A stretch of DNA of 64,000 nt, from contig NZ_QDKM01000012.1 of assembly GCF_003076755.1 (NCBI RefSeq), positions 1 to 64,000 of the forward strand, in the 5' to 3' direction. The translations under genes were made by a program, and so were the position numbers. This document shows positions 43,231-50,449 of this stretch, piece by piece. The notes beneath the pieces were generated by a model, which was not told where the DNA came from, did no database searches, and saw only the letters and a list, made by a program, of their open reading frames with translations. Positions within the stretch are counted from its first letter, which is position 1. Each line of letters begins with the position of its first letter. Source of the DNA: Pararhodobacter oceanensis. Its GTDB lineage: Bacteria > Pseudomonadota > Alphaproteobacteria > Rhodobacterales > Rhodobacteraceae.

Positions 43231-44448
43231 TCAGGCAAGTTTCTTGAGCCGGACCTCGGGGTCCGAAAGGGTTTCGTGCGGCACATTGGCCTTGTTTTGC
43301 ACCAGGGCTTCGAGGAACCGGCGGTCGCGTCCGTTGTCGAACAGCACGCCCCCCGCCAGCACCCCGTCCGAGGTCCAATAGAGGCTTGAACCTTTCTCGC
43401 CGGGCACGCCGCGCGCGACTTCTTCGCTGCTGTCGTTCCAGAAGCCGACGACCTGCAGGTTGTGCCCGAGCTGGTCGGTCCACATCCACGGGATCTCGGC
43501 ATGTTCGGCGGGCCTGCCAGCGATGGTGCGCGCGATCGCCTGCGGCTGGCGGTCGGCATTGCGCCAGGTTTCCAGCCGGACATGCGCGCCGAAATGCGGG
43601 TTGTAGCTTTCGGCCACGTCACCGGCAGCATAGAGATTGTCATATCCGGCAATCCGTCCGCTGGTATCCGTAAGGATACCGCCACCGGGGCCAAGCGCGC
43701 CGGCGGGCGCGAGTTCGGTGTTCGGCGTCATGCCGATGGCGGCAAGGACGATATCGGCCTCGAAAAGCCCTTGATCCGTGGTCACGGTGAAATGCCCGCC
43801 GGTGGTCTCGATCCGCTCCACCGTCACGCCGCAACGGATATCGGTGCCATGCGCCCGGTGGCGTTGGGCCAGCCATTGCGAGGCGGTGGGCGGTAAAATC
43901 CGCGCCATGATCCGCGGTCCGGCCTCAAGCACGGTGACCTCGATATCACGCGCCCGCGCCGCATCGGCCACTTCCAGACCGATCACACCGCCACCGATGA
44001 CCACGATGCGTTTTGCCTTATCGAGCCCCTGCGACAGCCGCGCGCAATCATCCATATTGCGCAATCCGGTGCAGAGTTCACCCCCCGGCAGGGGCAGGGC
44101 GCGCGACCTGCCGCCGGTGGCGATGATCATGGCGCCAAAGCCAATGCGCTGGCCCGAGGCGGTGGTCGCGATGCTGCTGTCGTAATCAATCGCGGTGACG
44201 GGATCGCCTAGCCGCACCTCGACATTCGGCGCCGTCAGCACCGCGTCCGAACATAGCGGATCGGCGTTCTCCGGGTCGAAGGCCTTCAGCAAATCCTTGC
44301 TCAGCGGCGGGCGGTCATAGGGCGCGTGGGGCTCGTCTCCGGCAAGGATCACTGGGGTGGTGATGCCCTCGTCGAGCAGCGCGCGAAGGCTGCGGGCTCC
44401 GGCCTGTCCGGCACCGACAATCAAGATCGGGCGCTCTGCGTGGTCCAT
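43231..44448 (-). CDS. FAD-dependent ferredoxin reductase of the Rieske oxygenase system
   Basis: A 405-aa pyridine-nucleotide-disulfide-type oxidoreductase like rhodocoxin or biphenyl-dioxygenase ferredoxin reductases. FAD motif ILIVGAGQAGARSLRALLDEG near residue 8, NADH motif VVIGGGVIGLEVADAARA near residue 148, and LYAAGDVAES near 280 are all present, plus the C-terminal domain typical of these reductases. It should pass electrons from NADH to the Rieske ferredoxin encoded at 50132. The ATG at 44448 is chosen; a 13-bp GntR-type site lies 36 nt upstream, so transcription is probably repressed without inducer. Confidence 0.9.
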   Translation of the reverse strand: MDHAERPILIVGAGQAGARSLRALLDEGITTPVILAGDEPHAPYDRPPLSKDLLKAFDPENADPLCSDAVLTAPNVEVRLGDPVTAIDYDSSIATTASGQRIGFGAMIIATGGRSRALPLPGGELCTGLRNMDDCARLSQGLDKAKRIVVIGGGVIGLEVADAARARDIEVTVLEAGPRIMARILPPTASQWLAQRHRAHGTDIRCGVTVERIETTGGHFTVTTDQGLFEADIVLAAIGMTPNTELAPAGALGPGGGILTDTSGRIAGYDNLYAAGDVAESYNPHFGAHVRLETWRNADRQPQAIARTIAGRPAEHAEIPWMWTDQLGHNLQVVGFWNDSSEEVARGVPGEKGSSLYWTSDGVLAGGVLFDNGRDRRFLEALVQNKANVPHETLSDPEVRLKKLA

Positions 44449-44484
44449 AGGGTGCGGCCTTTGATTCGTTACGCTGTATTTAGC

Positions 44485-44497
44485 GTATACGGTATAC
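44485..44497. promoter_or_regulatory. GntR-type operator, copy 2 (ferredoxin reductase promoter)
   Basis: GTATACGGTATAC, flanked by TTTAGC on the left and ATTAAA on the right. The flanks are nearly those of copy 3. It lies 36 nt upstream of the reductase start. Confidence 0.7.
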
Positions 44498-44625
44498 ATT
44501 AAATCTGTCAACATACCTCTACACCCGCGCAAATCCATTGACATAAAAGGGAATATTCCGATCTGGCGCCTTAAGGATTAGTCGGGGTTTCTGCGCTGCA
44601 GCTTATGCGTGTTCGGCGCGCGTGA

Positions 44626-45279
44626 TCAGGCGTCGGTCTCGCTGAACTCCAGAAATGAGTCCCGCGCTTTGGTCAGCAAGGTCAGTTGAAGCTCGGCGGC
44701 ACGCTGGTCATCTCCGGCCTCGAGCGCATCGGCCAGATCCAGCATCCCGTCGGCTGACATGCGCCGCCACGCGGGGCGGCCAAGGGTGCTGATCCGCACG
44801 AAATGGATGGAATCCTCATACTGCTGGATCGCATCGACCAGCGAGCGGTTTTCGACCTCGCTCAGGATCACCTCGCGCATACGGCCATGCGCGGCGATAT
44901 AGGCATCGCTGTCGCGGCTGGCTTCGACCTCCTTGCGGATCAGCGCCGCGATCTTGGCCCGTTTCGCCGGTTTCGTCTGGCGCACCATCGAGCCGATCGC
45001 ATGCGGTTCCAGCAACAGGCGGATCTCGGTGACATCAATCACCTGCTGGCGCGACATTCGCGGCAGCCGGTAGCCGCGCGCCGCCTGCGACAGTAACCCG
45101 TCCTGCTCGAGCATCGCCAGCGCTTCGCGCACAGGGGTCCGCGAGACGCCGAGTTCATCGGCAAAAGTGCGTTCGTAAAAGCGCGTATTCTCGTCGAATT
45201 CGCCGCTGGTGATGCGCCCCCGAAGATTTTCATAGACCTGCTGGCGCAGATCAACGGCCCGGACAATCGGCTTTGTCAT
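44626..45279 (-). CDS. GntR-family (FadR/FCD type) regulator
   Basis: A 217-aa regulator. The N-terminal winged HTH is visible (ADELGVSRTPVREALAMLEQ at about residues 40-59), and the C-terminal FCD domain starts near 80 (IDVTEIRLLLEPHAIG) with the metal-binding His residues in AAHGRMREVI. FCD proteins usually bind organic acids. It lies between the leftward reductase-dctP unit and the rightward Rieske operon. Perfect 13-mers flank its gene and recur before GMC/ALDH, so I infer it represses all three. GAGAGGAAAT precedes the ATG at 45279. Confidence 0.9.
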   Translation of the reverse strand: MTKPIVRAVDLRQQVYENLRGRITSGEFDENTRFYERTFADELGVSRTPVREALAMLEQDGLLSQAARGYRLPRMSRQQVIDVTEIRLLLEPHAIGSMVRQTKPAKRAKIAALIRKEVEASRDSDAYIAAHGRMREVILSEVENRSLVDAIQQYEDSIHFVRISTLGRPAWRRMSADGMLDLADALEAGDDQRAAELQLTLLTKARDSFLEFSETDA

Positions 45280-45423
45280 AATGCTATTTCCTCTCAAACG
45301 GGTCTGCCGCGCGGCATCATTGTGCCAGCACCGACGGCGCACCGAGCATCGTCCTATTGGTATTAGGCACAGGCGCGCGCAGGTCAACACCTTGAAATTT
45401 TGTGTTGCATGTTCGGATTTAGT

Positions 45424-45436
45424 GTATACGGTATAC
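45424..45436. promoter_or_regulatory. GntR-type operator, copy 3 (Rieske operon promoter)
   Basis: GTATACGGTATAC, flanked by TTTAGT and GTTAAG. It ends only 19 nt before the Rieske oxygenase ATG and 9 nt before its GGAGG site, so a bound repressor would block initiation. It is also 145 nt upstream of the divergent gntR gene. Confidence 0.75.
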
Positions 45437-45455
45437 GTTAAGTAAGGAGGTCAAC

Positions 45456-46751
45456 ATGACAGACAAAGCTAGGCTTCACGATCGTTACCCCGAGTTGGGG
45501 ACGGGCAGTTTGCCCGTCAGTCCCTATATCGACCCGGCCTATTGGGAGGCCGAGAAAAAGCATCTCTTCAAGAAGACATGGCTGCATATCGGCCGCGTCG
45601 AAGAGCTGCCGAAAAAGGGCTCTTACATGGTCCGCGACATTGCCGCGCTCGATGCGTCGATTGTCATTGCCCGTGACCGCTCGGGCGAGATCAACGCCTT
45701 TCACAATGTCTGTTCGCACCGTCTGAACAAGATTGCCTATCAACCTTACGGGACGACACGCAAATTCGCCTGCCGCTTCCACGGCTGGGCCTATGACCTC
45801 GACGGCTCGCTCTCGGGTGTGCCGGATGAGAAATCCTTTATGGAGGGGTTTGATAAGGCCTGCCTTGGCTTGTCCAAAGTCTCTTGCGATGTCTGGCAGG
45901 GCTTTATCTTCATCAATATGGATCCCGAACCGGCGCAGACATTGGCCGCGTTCATGGAGCCGATGTATGGCGGGCTTGACGGCTATCCCTTCGAGAAATT
46001 CACCGCATGTTACGGCTGGTCGACGGTGGTTGATGCCAACTGGAAATTCGCCCTCGATGCGTTTCAGGAAACCTATCACGTCGCCTATCTCCATGGCCGC
46101 TCGATTGCGGATTCCCTTGCCCAGAACGAAGAGGGGATGCTGCATCCGATTGATGGGCTCTGTGGCGATGTGCATCGGCGCCTGTCGATCGCCGGAAATC
46201 CGAACACGGTCTATGGCAACCCGCAGGCGGCAACCAGCGGTCTGACGCAATCCTCTGTCTCGGGCAGCGCCGATATCGGGAACCGGATCGCCGCCAAAGC
46301 GCTGGCCGCCGGAGCCGGGGGCACGAAAATCGACCTGTCGCAGGTGACCCTGCCGGAGGCGTTGAACTGGACCAAACACCCGCATTGGGCCTTTGATATC
46401 AACGTCGTATTCCCCGATTTTTATCTCTCGTGCCGCCCCAATTATTTTCAGGCGTATAATTTCCGCCCGATCTCGCACAATAAAACGCTGTTCGAGGCGC
46501 GGGTCTATTACCCCGAGATGAAGACCGCGGGGGGCCGTTTCTATCAGGAATATATGAAAGTCACCCTGCGCGATGTGTTGCTGGAGGATCTGGCCACGCT
46601 GGAGATGACGCAGGAGGCCGCCGAAACCGGCGCCAAAACCGAAATGGTGATCAACGACTTCGAATTGATGGTGCGCCATCAGGCGGTGGTTGTCGACAGA
46701 ATCGTCGAGGCTGGCCTCGCCGCCGATGCGGCCGCGCTGGCGGCGGAATAA
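45456..46751 (+). CDS. Rieske-type ring-hydroxylating oxygenase alpha subunit
   Basis: A 431-aa oxygenase. The Rieske [2Fe-2S] ligands are C86-x-H88 and C106-x-x-H109 (CSHR and CRFHGW). The mononuclear iron site shows H208 and H213 in ETYHVAYLH, with the bridging acidic residue D201 before them; the third ligand is probably the Asp in LLEDLATLEM. It should insert oxygen into an aromatic or heteroaromatic ring, taking electrons from the Rieske ferredoxin at 50132. GGAGG lies 5 nt before the ATG. It heads a 15-gene operon. The substrate cannot be assigned from the sequence. Confidence 0.92.
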   Translation: MTDKARLHDRYPELGTGSLPVSPYIDPAYWEAEKKHLFKKTWLHIGRVEELPKKGSYMVRDIAALDASIVIARDRSGEINAFHNVCSHRLNKIAYQPYGTTRKFACRFHGWAYDLDGSLSGVPDEKSFMEGFDKACLGLSKVSCDVWQGFIFINMDPEPAQTLAAFMEPMYGGLDGYPFEKFTACYGWSTVVDANWKFALDAFQETYHVAYLHGRSIADSLAQNEEGMLHPIDGLCGDVHRRLSIAGNPNTVYGNPQAATSGLTQSSVSGSADIGNRIAAKALAAGAGGTKIDLSQVTLPEALNWTKHPHWAFDINVVFPDFYLSCRPNYFQAYNFRPISHNKTLFEARVYYPEMKTAGGRFYQEYMKVTLRDVLLEDLATLEMTQEAAETGAKTEMVINDFELMVRHQAVVVDRIVEAGLAADAAALAAE

Positions 46752-46762
46752 GGACCCGGAAT

Positions 46763-47110
46763 ATGACAGAGCTTCCCGTTAAATTCGCAGAGCTTTCGGT
46801 TTGGGGCGCATGGTGCCTTGCCACCGAGACCGAACGCAACGCCCGCCGCGTGGCCAGCAGTTTCGAGGATATCTCGGCCTTCGCCATGGCGCTGGAGCCG
46901 CATATCGAGGCGATCTGCGCGCATATTGACGCGGTTCAGGCCGAGGGTGAACTGGACCCGCCGACGCTGAACCTTTTCTACATGCTGATGTCGCTGGCCG
47001 AGGTCGCCCCCGCGATCGAGAGCTATGATCCCGAGGTCGAGGTGGTTCACGGCTACAACTCCAAGCTGTTTGTCGCCGAGGAGCGCCACCCGCTCCGTCC
47101 GGCGCTGTGA
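46763..47110 (+). CDS. Unknown 115-aa protein in the Rieske operon
   Basis: A mostly helical, acidic protein with no recognised domain. Visible features are a tryptophan-rich start (VWGAWCLATETERNARR), a central helical region (FAMALEPHIEAICAHIDAVQ) and the ending VHGYNSKLFVAEERHPLRPAL. Codon use is strongly GC3, and the gene sits 11 nt after the oxygenase with GGACCCGGAAT before its ATG, so it is real. A small structural or assembly subunit of the oxygenase is a guess only. Confidence 0.75.
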   Translation: MTELPVKFAELSVWGAWCLATETERNARRVASSFEDISAFAMALEPHIEAICAHIDAVQAEGELDPPTLNLFYMLMSLAEVAPAIESYDPEVEVVHGYNSKLFVAEERHPLRPAL

Positions 47111-47118
47111 GGTCCGGC

Positions 47119-47532
47119 ATGGCAAAATGTCAGGTTTTCAGTTTCGACCGCGATCTGCGCGAGGTGGTCGAGGACGGCCTCTATATGCAGGCGGTGGTTG
47201 GCGAGGCGCTGAGCGTGGGCGTGGTCAATTTCCGCTCCGCAAAGGGCAGCGATATCCCCGCCAAATCCCATGCCCATGGCGAAGAGGCGACCTTGCAGCT
47301 GCGCGGCGGGTGCACGGTCAACCTCGGGGCGGATGTTGACGCACCCGAAGGCGCGGTCGAGCTGGAGGAGGGCGTGGTAATGATCATGCCCGCCGACCGC
47401 TATCACTCGGGCATCAACCGCTTTGATGACGGGGGCATGTGTCTGCGTCTCAATGTGGTGACGCCGCCGCGCGCCGAATACGGAAAATCGGGCGAGGCCA
47501 AGGTGTATTACCCGACGGGGGACAAGCCATGA
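47119..47532 (+). CDS. Cupin-domain protein 1
   Basis: A 137-aa protein with a single cupin. The first metal motif shows H51-x-H53 followed by acidic residues (SHAHGEEATLQLRGG), and the second motif has the His of ADRYHSGINRF near residue 96, so a metal site is likely intact. The family includes dioxygenases, isomerases and sensors. The ATG at 47119 was chosen; the GTG at 47107 overlapping the upstream stop is an alternative. It overlaps cupin 2 by 4 nt. Confidence 0.8.
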   Translation: MAKCQVFSFDRDLREVVEDGLYMQAVVGEALSVGVVNFRSAKGSDIPAKSHAHGEEATLQLRGGCTVNLGADVDAPEGAVELEEGVVMIMPADRYHSGINRFDDGGMCLRLNVVTPPRAEYGKSGEAKVYYPTGDKP

Positions 47533-47807
47533 GCGACTGCGAAATCTATCAGACCGATATGGCCGAAACGCCCTTTTCTGTGACCGGCAATGAGCTTAGC
47601 GTCGATATGCGCTGGGTCAGTGATCCGATTGACGCGCATAAATCCGGCGAAGAACTGGTTGCAGTCATCGAAGGGGCTGGGCGGCTGACATGTGACGGCG
47701 AGGTCTACGCGCTATCCAAAGGGCAGGGGGTTTTGATCCCCGCTGCCAGTGAGCGCGCGTGGGAGTTCGAGGCGCCCGCGCTGCTTTACCGGGTGGCGCT
47801 GAAATGA
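47529..47807 (+). CDS. Cupin-domain protein 2
   Basis: A 92-aa small cupin. The core is seen as ELVAVIEGAGRLTCDGEVYALSKG followed by LIPAASERAWEFEA. The first motif lacks the usual H-x-H (AHKSGEE only) and the second lacks a His, so the metal site is degenerate and the protein may bind ligand rather than catalyse. It overlaps both neighbours by 4 nt (ATGA), placing it firmly in the operon. Confidence 0.75.
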   Translation: MSDCEIYQTDMAETPFSVTGNELSVDMRWVSDPIDAHKSGEELVAVIEGAGRLTCDGEVYALSKGQGVLIPAASERAWEFEAPALLYRVALK

Positions 47808-48334
47808 GTGCTGCGGCGGATCTATCCGACCGGATCGCAGCGCTTGAGGATCGCGAAGCCCTTCGCGACCTCATGCAGCGCTATGCGCGGGCGGCGGATG
47901 CCAAATACACCGCGGATCTGCAAGTGCGCGACCCAAAGAGCGTGGCGCAGGCCGCTGCCGAACAGGCCGCTTGTTTCGCCGAAGATGCCGCATGGAGTGC
48001 CGGGCAATTCGGCGGTGAGCTGAGAGGCCGCGCGGCGATTGCGGCGTTTTTCGAGACCAGCCCATGGAGCTATGCGCTTCACCAGTATGTCTGCCCCGAA
48101 ATCACCCTTGACGGCGATACCGCCGACCTGCGCTGGCGCCTGCTCGAACTCGGCTGCCCCCAAGCCGACGCGCGAGTGGTGCTGCTGGCCGGTGTCGTGG
48201 CGCAAACCTGCCGGCGCACCGACGAAGGCTGGCGCATCACCTCGATGCGGTTTGACGTGCTGCAAGAGATCGAACTCTCCGACAATCGCAATGCGGTCAC
48301 CTGCCTCATACCGAAGAAAGGACAAGCAGCATGA
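47804..48334 (+). CDS. SnoaL-like (NTF2-fold) protein, possible oxygenase beta-subunit analogue
   Basis: A 176-aa NTF2/SnoaL-type protein. The N-terminal helix IAALEDREALRDLMQRYARAAD, the acidic CFAEDAAWSAG and the strand RGRAAIAAFFE are typical. This fold is shared by beta subunits of ring-hydroxylating dioxygenases and by small hydratases or cyclases. Its place in the Rieske operon suggests a beta-like structural role, or an enzyme acting on the hydroxylated product. The ATG at 47804 overlaps the cupin 2 stop. Confidence 0.8.
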   Translation: MSAAADLSDRIAALEDREALRDLMQRYARAADAKYTADLQVRDPKSVAQAAAEQAACFAEDAAWSAGQFGGELRGRAAIAAFFETSPWSYALHQYVCPEITLDGDTADLRWRLLELGCPQADARVVLLAGVVAQTCRRTDEGWRITSMRFDVLQEIELSDNRNAVTCLIPKKGQAA

Positions 48335-49176
48335 CTATGACTGCGATGGCCAAGCCGGAGGCGCCCAGCGGCTGCTTTCCGCGCGCAGAAAACCGATGCC
48401 ATGTGGTGTCCAACGCGCCGATGAATTCCGAATACCGGCTCTTGGTGGTGGATGCGCCCGAGACCGGACTTTCCGCCTATGCCGGCCAGTTTTTCCACCT
48501 GCTGTGTCCGGCAACCGCGACCGAACAGCCGTTTTTGCGGCGTCCGATGAGCATCTACCGGATTGACCGCGAGAACGGCCAGCTCGGGTTTTTGTATAAG
48601 GTGACCGGCAAGGGCACCCGTGCGCTCGCCTCGCTGGCACCCGGTGATGAGTTGAACGCGACCGGCCCGCTGGGTGTCGGGTTCAGCCTGCCGGAAGGCA
48701 CCAAACATGTGGCGATGGTGGCGCGCGGTGTCGGGCTGGCCACGCTTGCCCCGCTGGCGCGGATGGCGCGCGCACAGGGCGCGATGGTCACCGCGATCCT
48801 CTCGGCCCGCGCGCCCGAGTTCCTGATGTCGCGCGATGAACTCGAAGCGGCGGGCGCAAGGGTGATCGAGGTCAATGATGTTGCGGGCAATTCAGCGCCG
48901 CAAGAGGTGATCAACCGGCTGCGCGATATCCACGCCGAGACGCCGATCGACTTCATGGCGACATGCGGCTCGAACCGTCTGCTGGGCCTGACCCGCGATC
49001 TGTGTTCCGAATGGCGCATCCCCGGTCAGGTCGCTGTCGAGGCTTTCATGGGCTGCGGGTTGGGCATGTGCTTTGCCTGTGTGGTGCCGGTGCGCGACGC
49101 TCAGGGACACGAAGAGATGAAACGGGTTTGCTATGACGGTCCGGTGTTTGGCGTCGAGGAGGTGACAGCATGGTAG
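48331..49176 (+). CDS. PyrK-like FAD/[2Fe-2S] electron-transfer subunit
   Basis: A 281-aa homologue of dihydroorotate dehydrogenase electron-transfer subunit PyrK. A ferredoxin-reductase-like FAD domain (PFLRRPMSIYRIDRENGQLGF near residues 70-90), an NAD domain (KHVAMVARGVGLATLAPLARM) and the C-terminal iron-sulfur cysteines (FMGCGLGMCFACVVP, then RVCYDGPVF) are present. The canonical GGGxGxAPL motif is replaced by ARGVGLATL. It overlaps the PyrD-like gene by 7 nt and should form a complex with it, exchanging electrons with NAD(H). Confidence 0.88.
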   Translation: MTMTAMAKPEAPSGCFPRAENRCHVVSNAPMNSEYRLLVVDAPETGLSAYAGQFFHLLCPATATEQPFLRRPMSIYRIDRENGQLGFLYKVTGKGTRALASLAPGDELNATGPLGVGFSLPEGTKHVAMVARGVGLATLAPLARMARAQGAMVTAILSARAPEFLMSRDELEAAGARVIEVNDVAGNSAPQEVINRLRDIHAETPIDFMATCGSNRLLGLTRDLCSEWRIPGQVAVEAFMGCGLGMCFACVVPVRDAQGHEEMKRVCYDGPVFGVEEVTAW

Positions 49177-50114
49177 ATCTCTTTGTCACCATCGGCGGTG
49201 TGCATATGGCCAACCCGATCATGCCCGCCTCGGGCTCTATTGCCGAGGGTATGGCCGATCTGGTCGATCTGGGTAAACTCGGGGCGATTGTGCTCAAGAC
49301 CATCACGCCGGACATCCGGCAGGGCGTGAAACCGCCGCGTGTGGTCGAATATACCGATGCGACGCTGTTCTCGATTGGCATCCCCAGCAAGGGGCCCGAT
49401 TACCTGCTCAACCATACCGTGCCGTTTTTCGCCCGTTTCGGCCCGCCGGTGATCGCGAGTATCTCGGCCGATACCGCCGAGGATTTCGGCACGCTGGCCG
49501 GATATATCACCGATCCACGTATCGCCGCGATCGAGGCCAATATCTCTTGCCCGAACCTGCGCGCCCATGGCCGTGCCTTCGGGATGGATCCGGTTGCCGC
49601 CGCCGAGGTGATCCGCGCGATGAAGGCCAATACCGATCTGCCGATCTGGGCCAAACTCACCCCGAATGTGGGCGATATCGCCGAGATTGCCCGTGCGGTC
49701 GAAGATGCGGGCGCCGATGCCGTGGTCACCGCGAATGCGATCCTCGGCATGGGGATCAACGCCGAAACCATGACCCCGCGGCTTGGCAATGTGGTCGGTG
49801 GCCTCACTGGCCCGGCGGTGAAGCCGGTGATCCTGCGCATGGTCAACCAATGCGCCGAGGCGGTGAAAATTCCGGTCATCGGTTGCGGCGGCATCGCGAC
49901 CGGCGAGGATGTGGTCGAATATATGCTGGCCGGTGCCTCGGCAGTGCAGATCGGCACGATGAATTTCGTCCACACCGCCGCGATGGAGCAAAGCATCGCC
50001 TGGGTCACGGACTATTGCACACGCAAGAACATCGCCCGCGTGGCAGAGCTGACCGGGGCGCTGAAACTGCCCGTCGATCAGAACTCTGAACAGCGCGGCG
50101 CGGTGGCTTTGTGA
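49170..50114 (+). CDS. PyrD-like flavoprotein (class 1B dihydroorotate dehydrogenase homologue) with altered substrate pocket
   Basis: A 314-aa FMN TIM-barrel enzyme. The active-site Cys127 is kept in NISCPN, as are N189 and the class-1B GGLTGPAVKP loop. However, the orotate-contacting motif L-N-x-x-G-L-x-N is replaced by L-F-S-I-G-I-P-S (residues 66-73), so both Asn are lost, and the Asn-Thr pair is Asn-Ala (189-190). I infer it does not act on dihydroorotate but reduces or dehydrogenates another ring or C=C bond, paired with the PyrK-like subunit. Its operon context is catabolic, not pyrimidine synthesis. Confidence 0.88.
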   Translation: MVDLFVTIGGVHMANPIMPASGSIAEGMADLVDLGKLGAIVLKTITPDIRQGVKPPRVVEYTDATLFSIGIPSKGPDYLLNHTVPFFARFGPPVIASISADTAEDFGTLAGYITDPRIAAIEANISCPNLRAHGRAFGMDPVAAAEVIRAMKANTDLPIWAKLTPNVGDIAEIARAVEDAGADAVVTANAILGMGINAETMTPRLGNVVGGLTGPAVKPVILRMVNQCAEAVKIPVIGCGGIATGEDVVEYMLAGASAVQIGTMNFVHTAAMEQSIAWVTDYCTRKNIARVAELTGALKLPVDQNSEQRGAVAL

Positions 50115-50131
50115 AGATGAAGGATGAACTG

Positions 50132-50449
50132 ATGAGCACAAGCTGGTCGACGCTCTGCGCTGCAGGGGATCTGCCCGATGGCGAGGCCCGCGCGTTCGAA
50201 ATCGAGGGCGCGCGCCTCTGTCTGGTCAATGATGCGGGCTCTTATTTCTGCGTCGATGACCTCTGCACCCATGGTAAGGCGTATCTCTCCGAGGGCTATT
50301 GCGACACCGAAGACTGCGTTTTGGAATGCCCGCTCCACGGCGGTCTGTTTGACTACCGCAACGGCGAGGCCTGCGGCGAGCCCGCCGAGAAACCGGTGAA
50401 AAGCTATGCGGTGCGCGTCGCCGACGGGCATGTGCAGGTGCAGCTATGA
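50132..50449 (+). CDS. Rieske-type ferredoxin
   Basis: A 105-aa soluble Rieske protein. Ligands are in CTHGKAYLSEG (C-x-H) and CPLHGGLFDYRNG (C-x-x-H). The sequence from CDTEDCVLECPLHGG is typical of ferredoxins of three-component dioxygenases. It should carry electrons from the FAD reductase (43231-44448) to the oxygenase. The ATG at 50132 has AGGA 7 nt before it; a GTG at 50111 overlapping the previous stop is possible but less likely. It overlaps the asparaginase-like gene by 4 nt. Confidence 0.92.
   Translation: MSTSWSTLCAAGDLPDGEARAFEIEGARLCLVNDAGSYFCVDDLCTHGKAYLSEGYCDTEDCVLECPLHGGLFDYRNGEACGEPAEKPVKSYAVRVADGHVQVQL

Noticed and set aside
49170-50114. PyrD/PyrK as the housekeeping pyrimidine biosynthesis enzymes
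   Set aside because: The catabolic operon context and loss of the orotate-contacting Asn and Thr residues argue against this.
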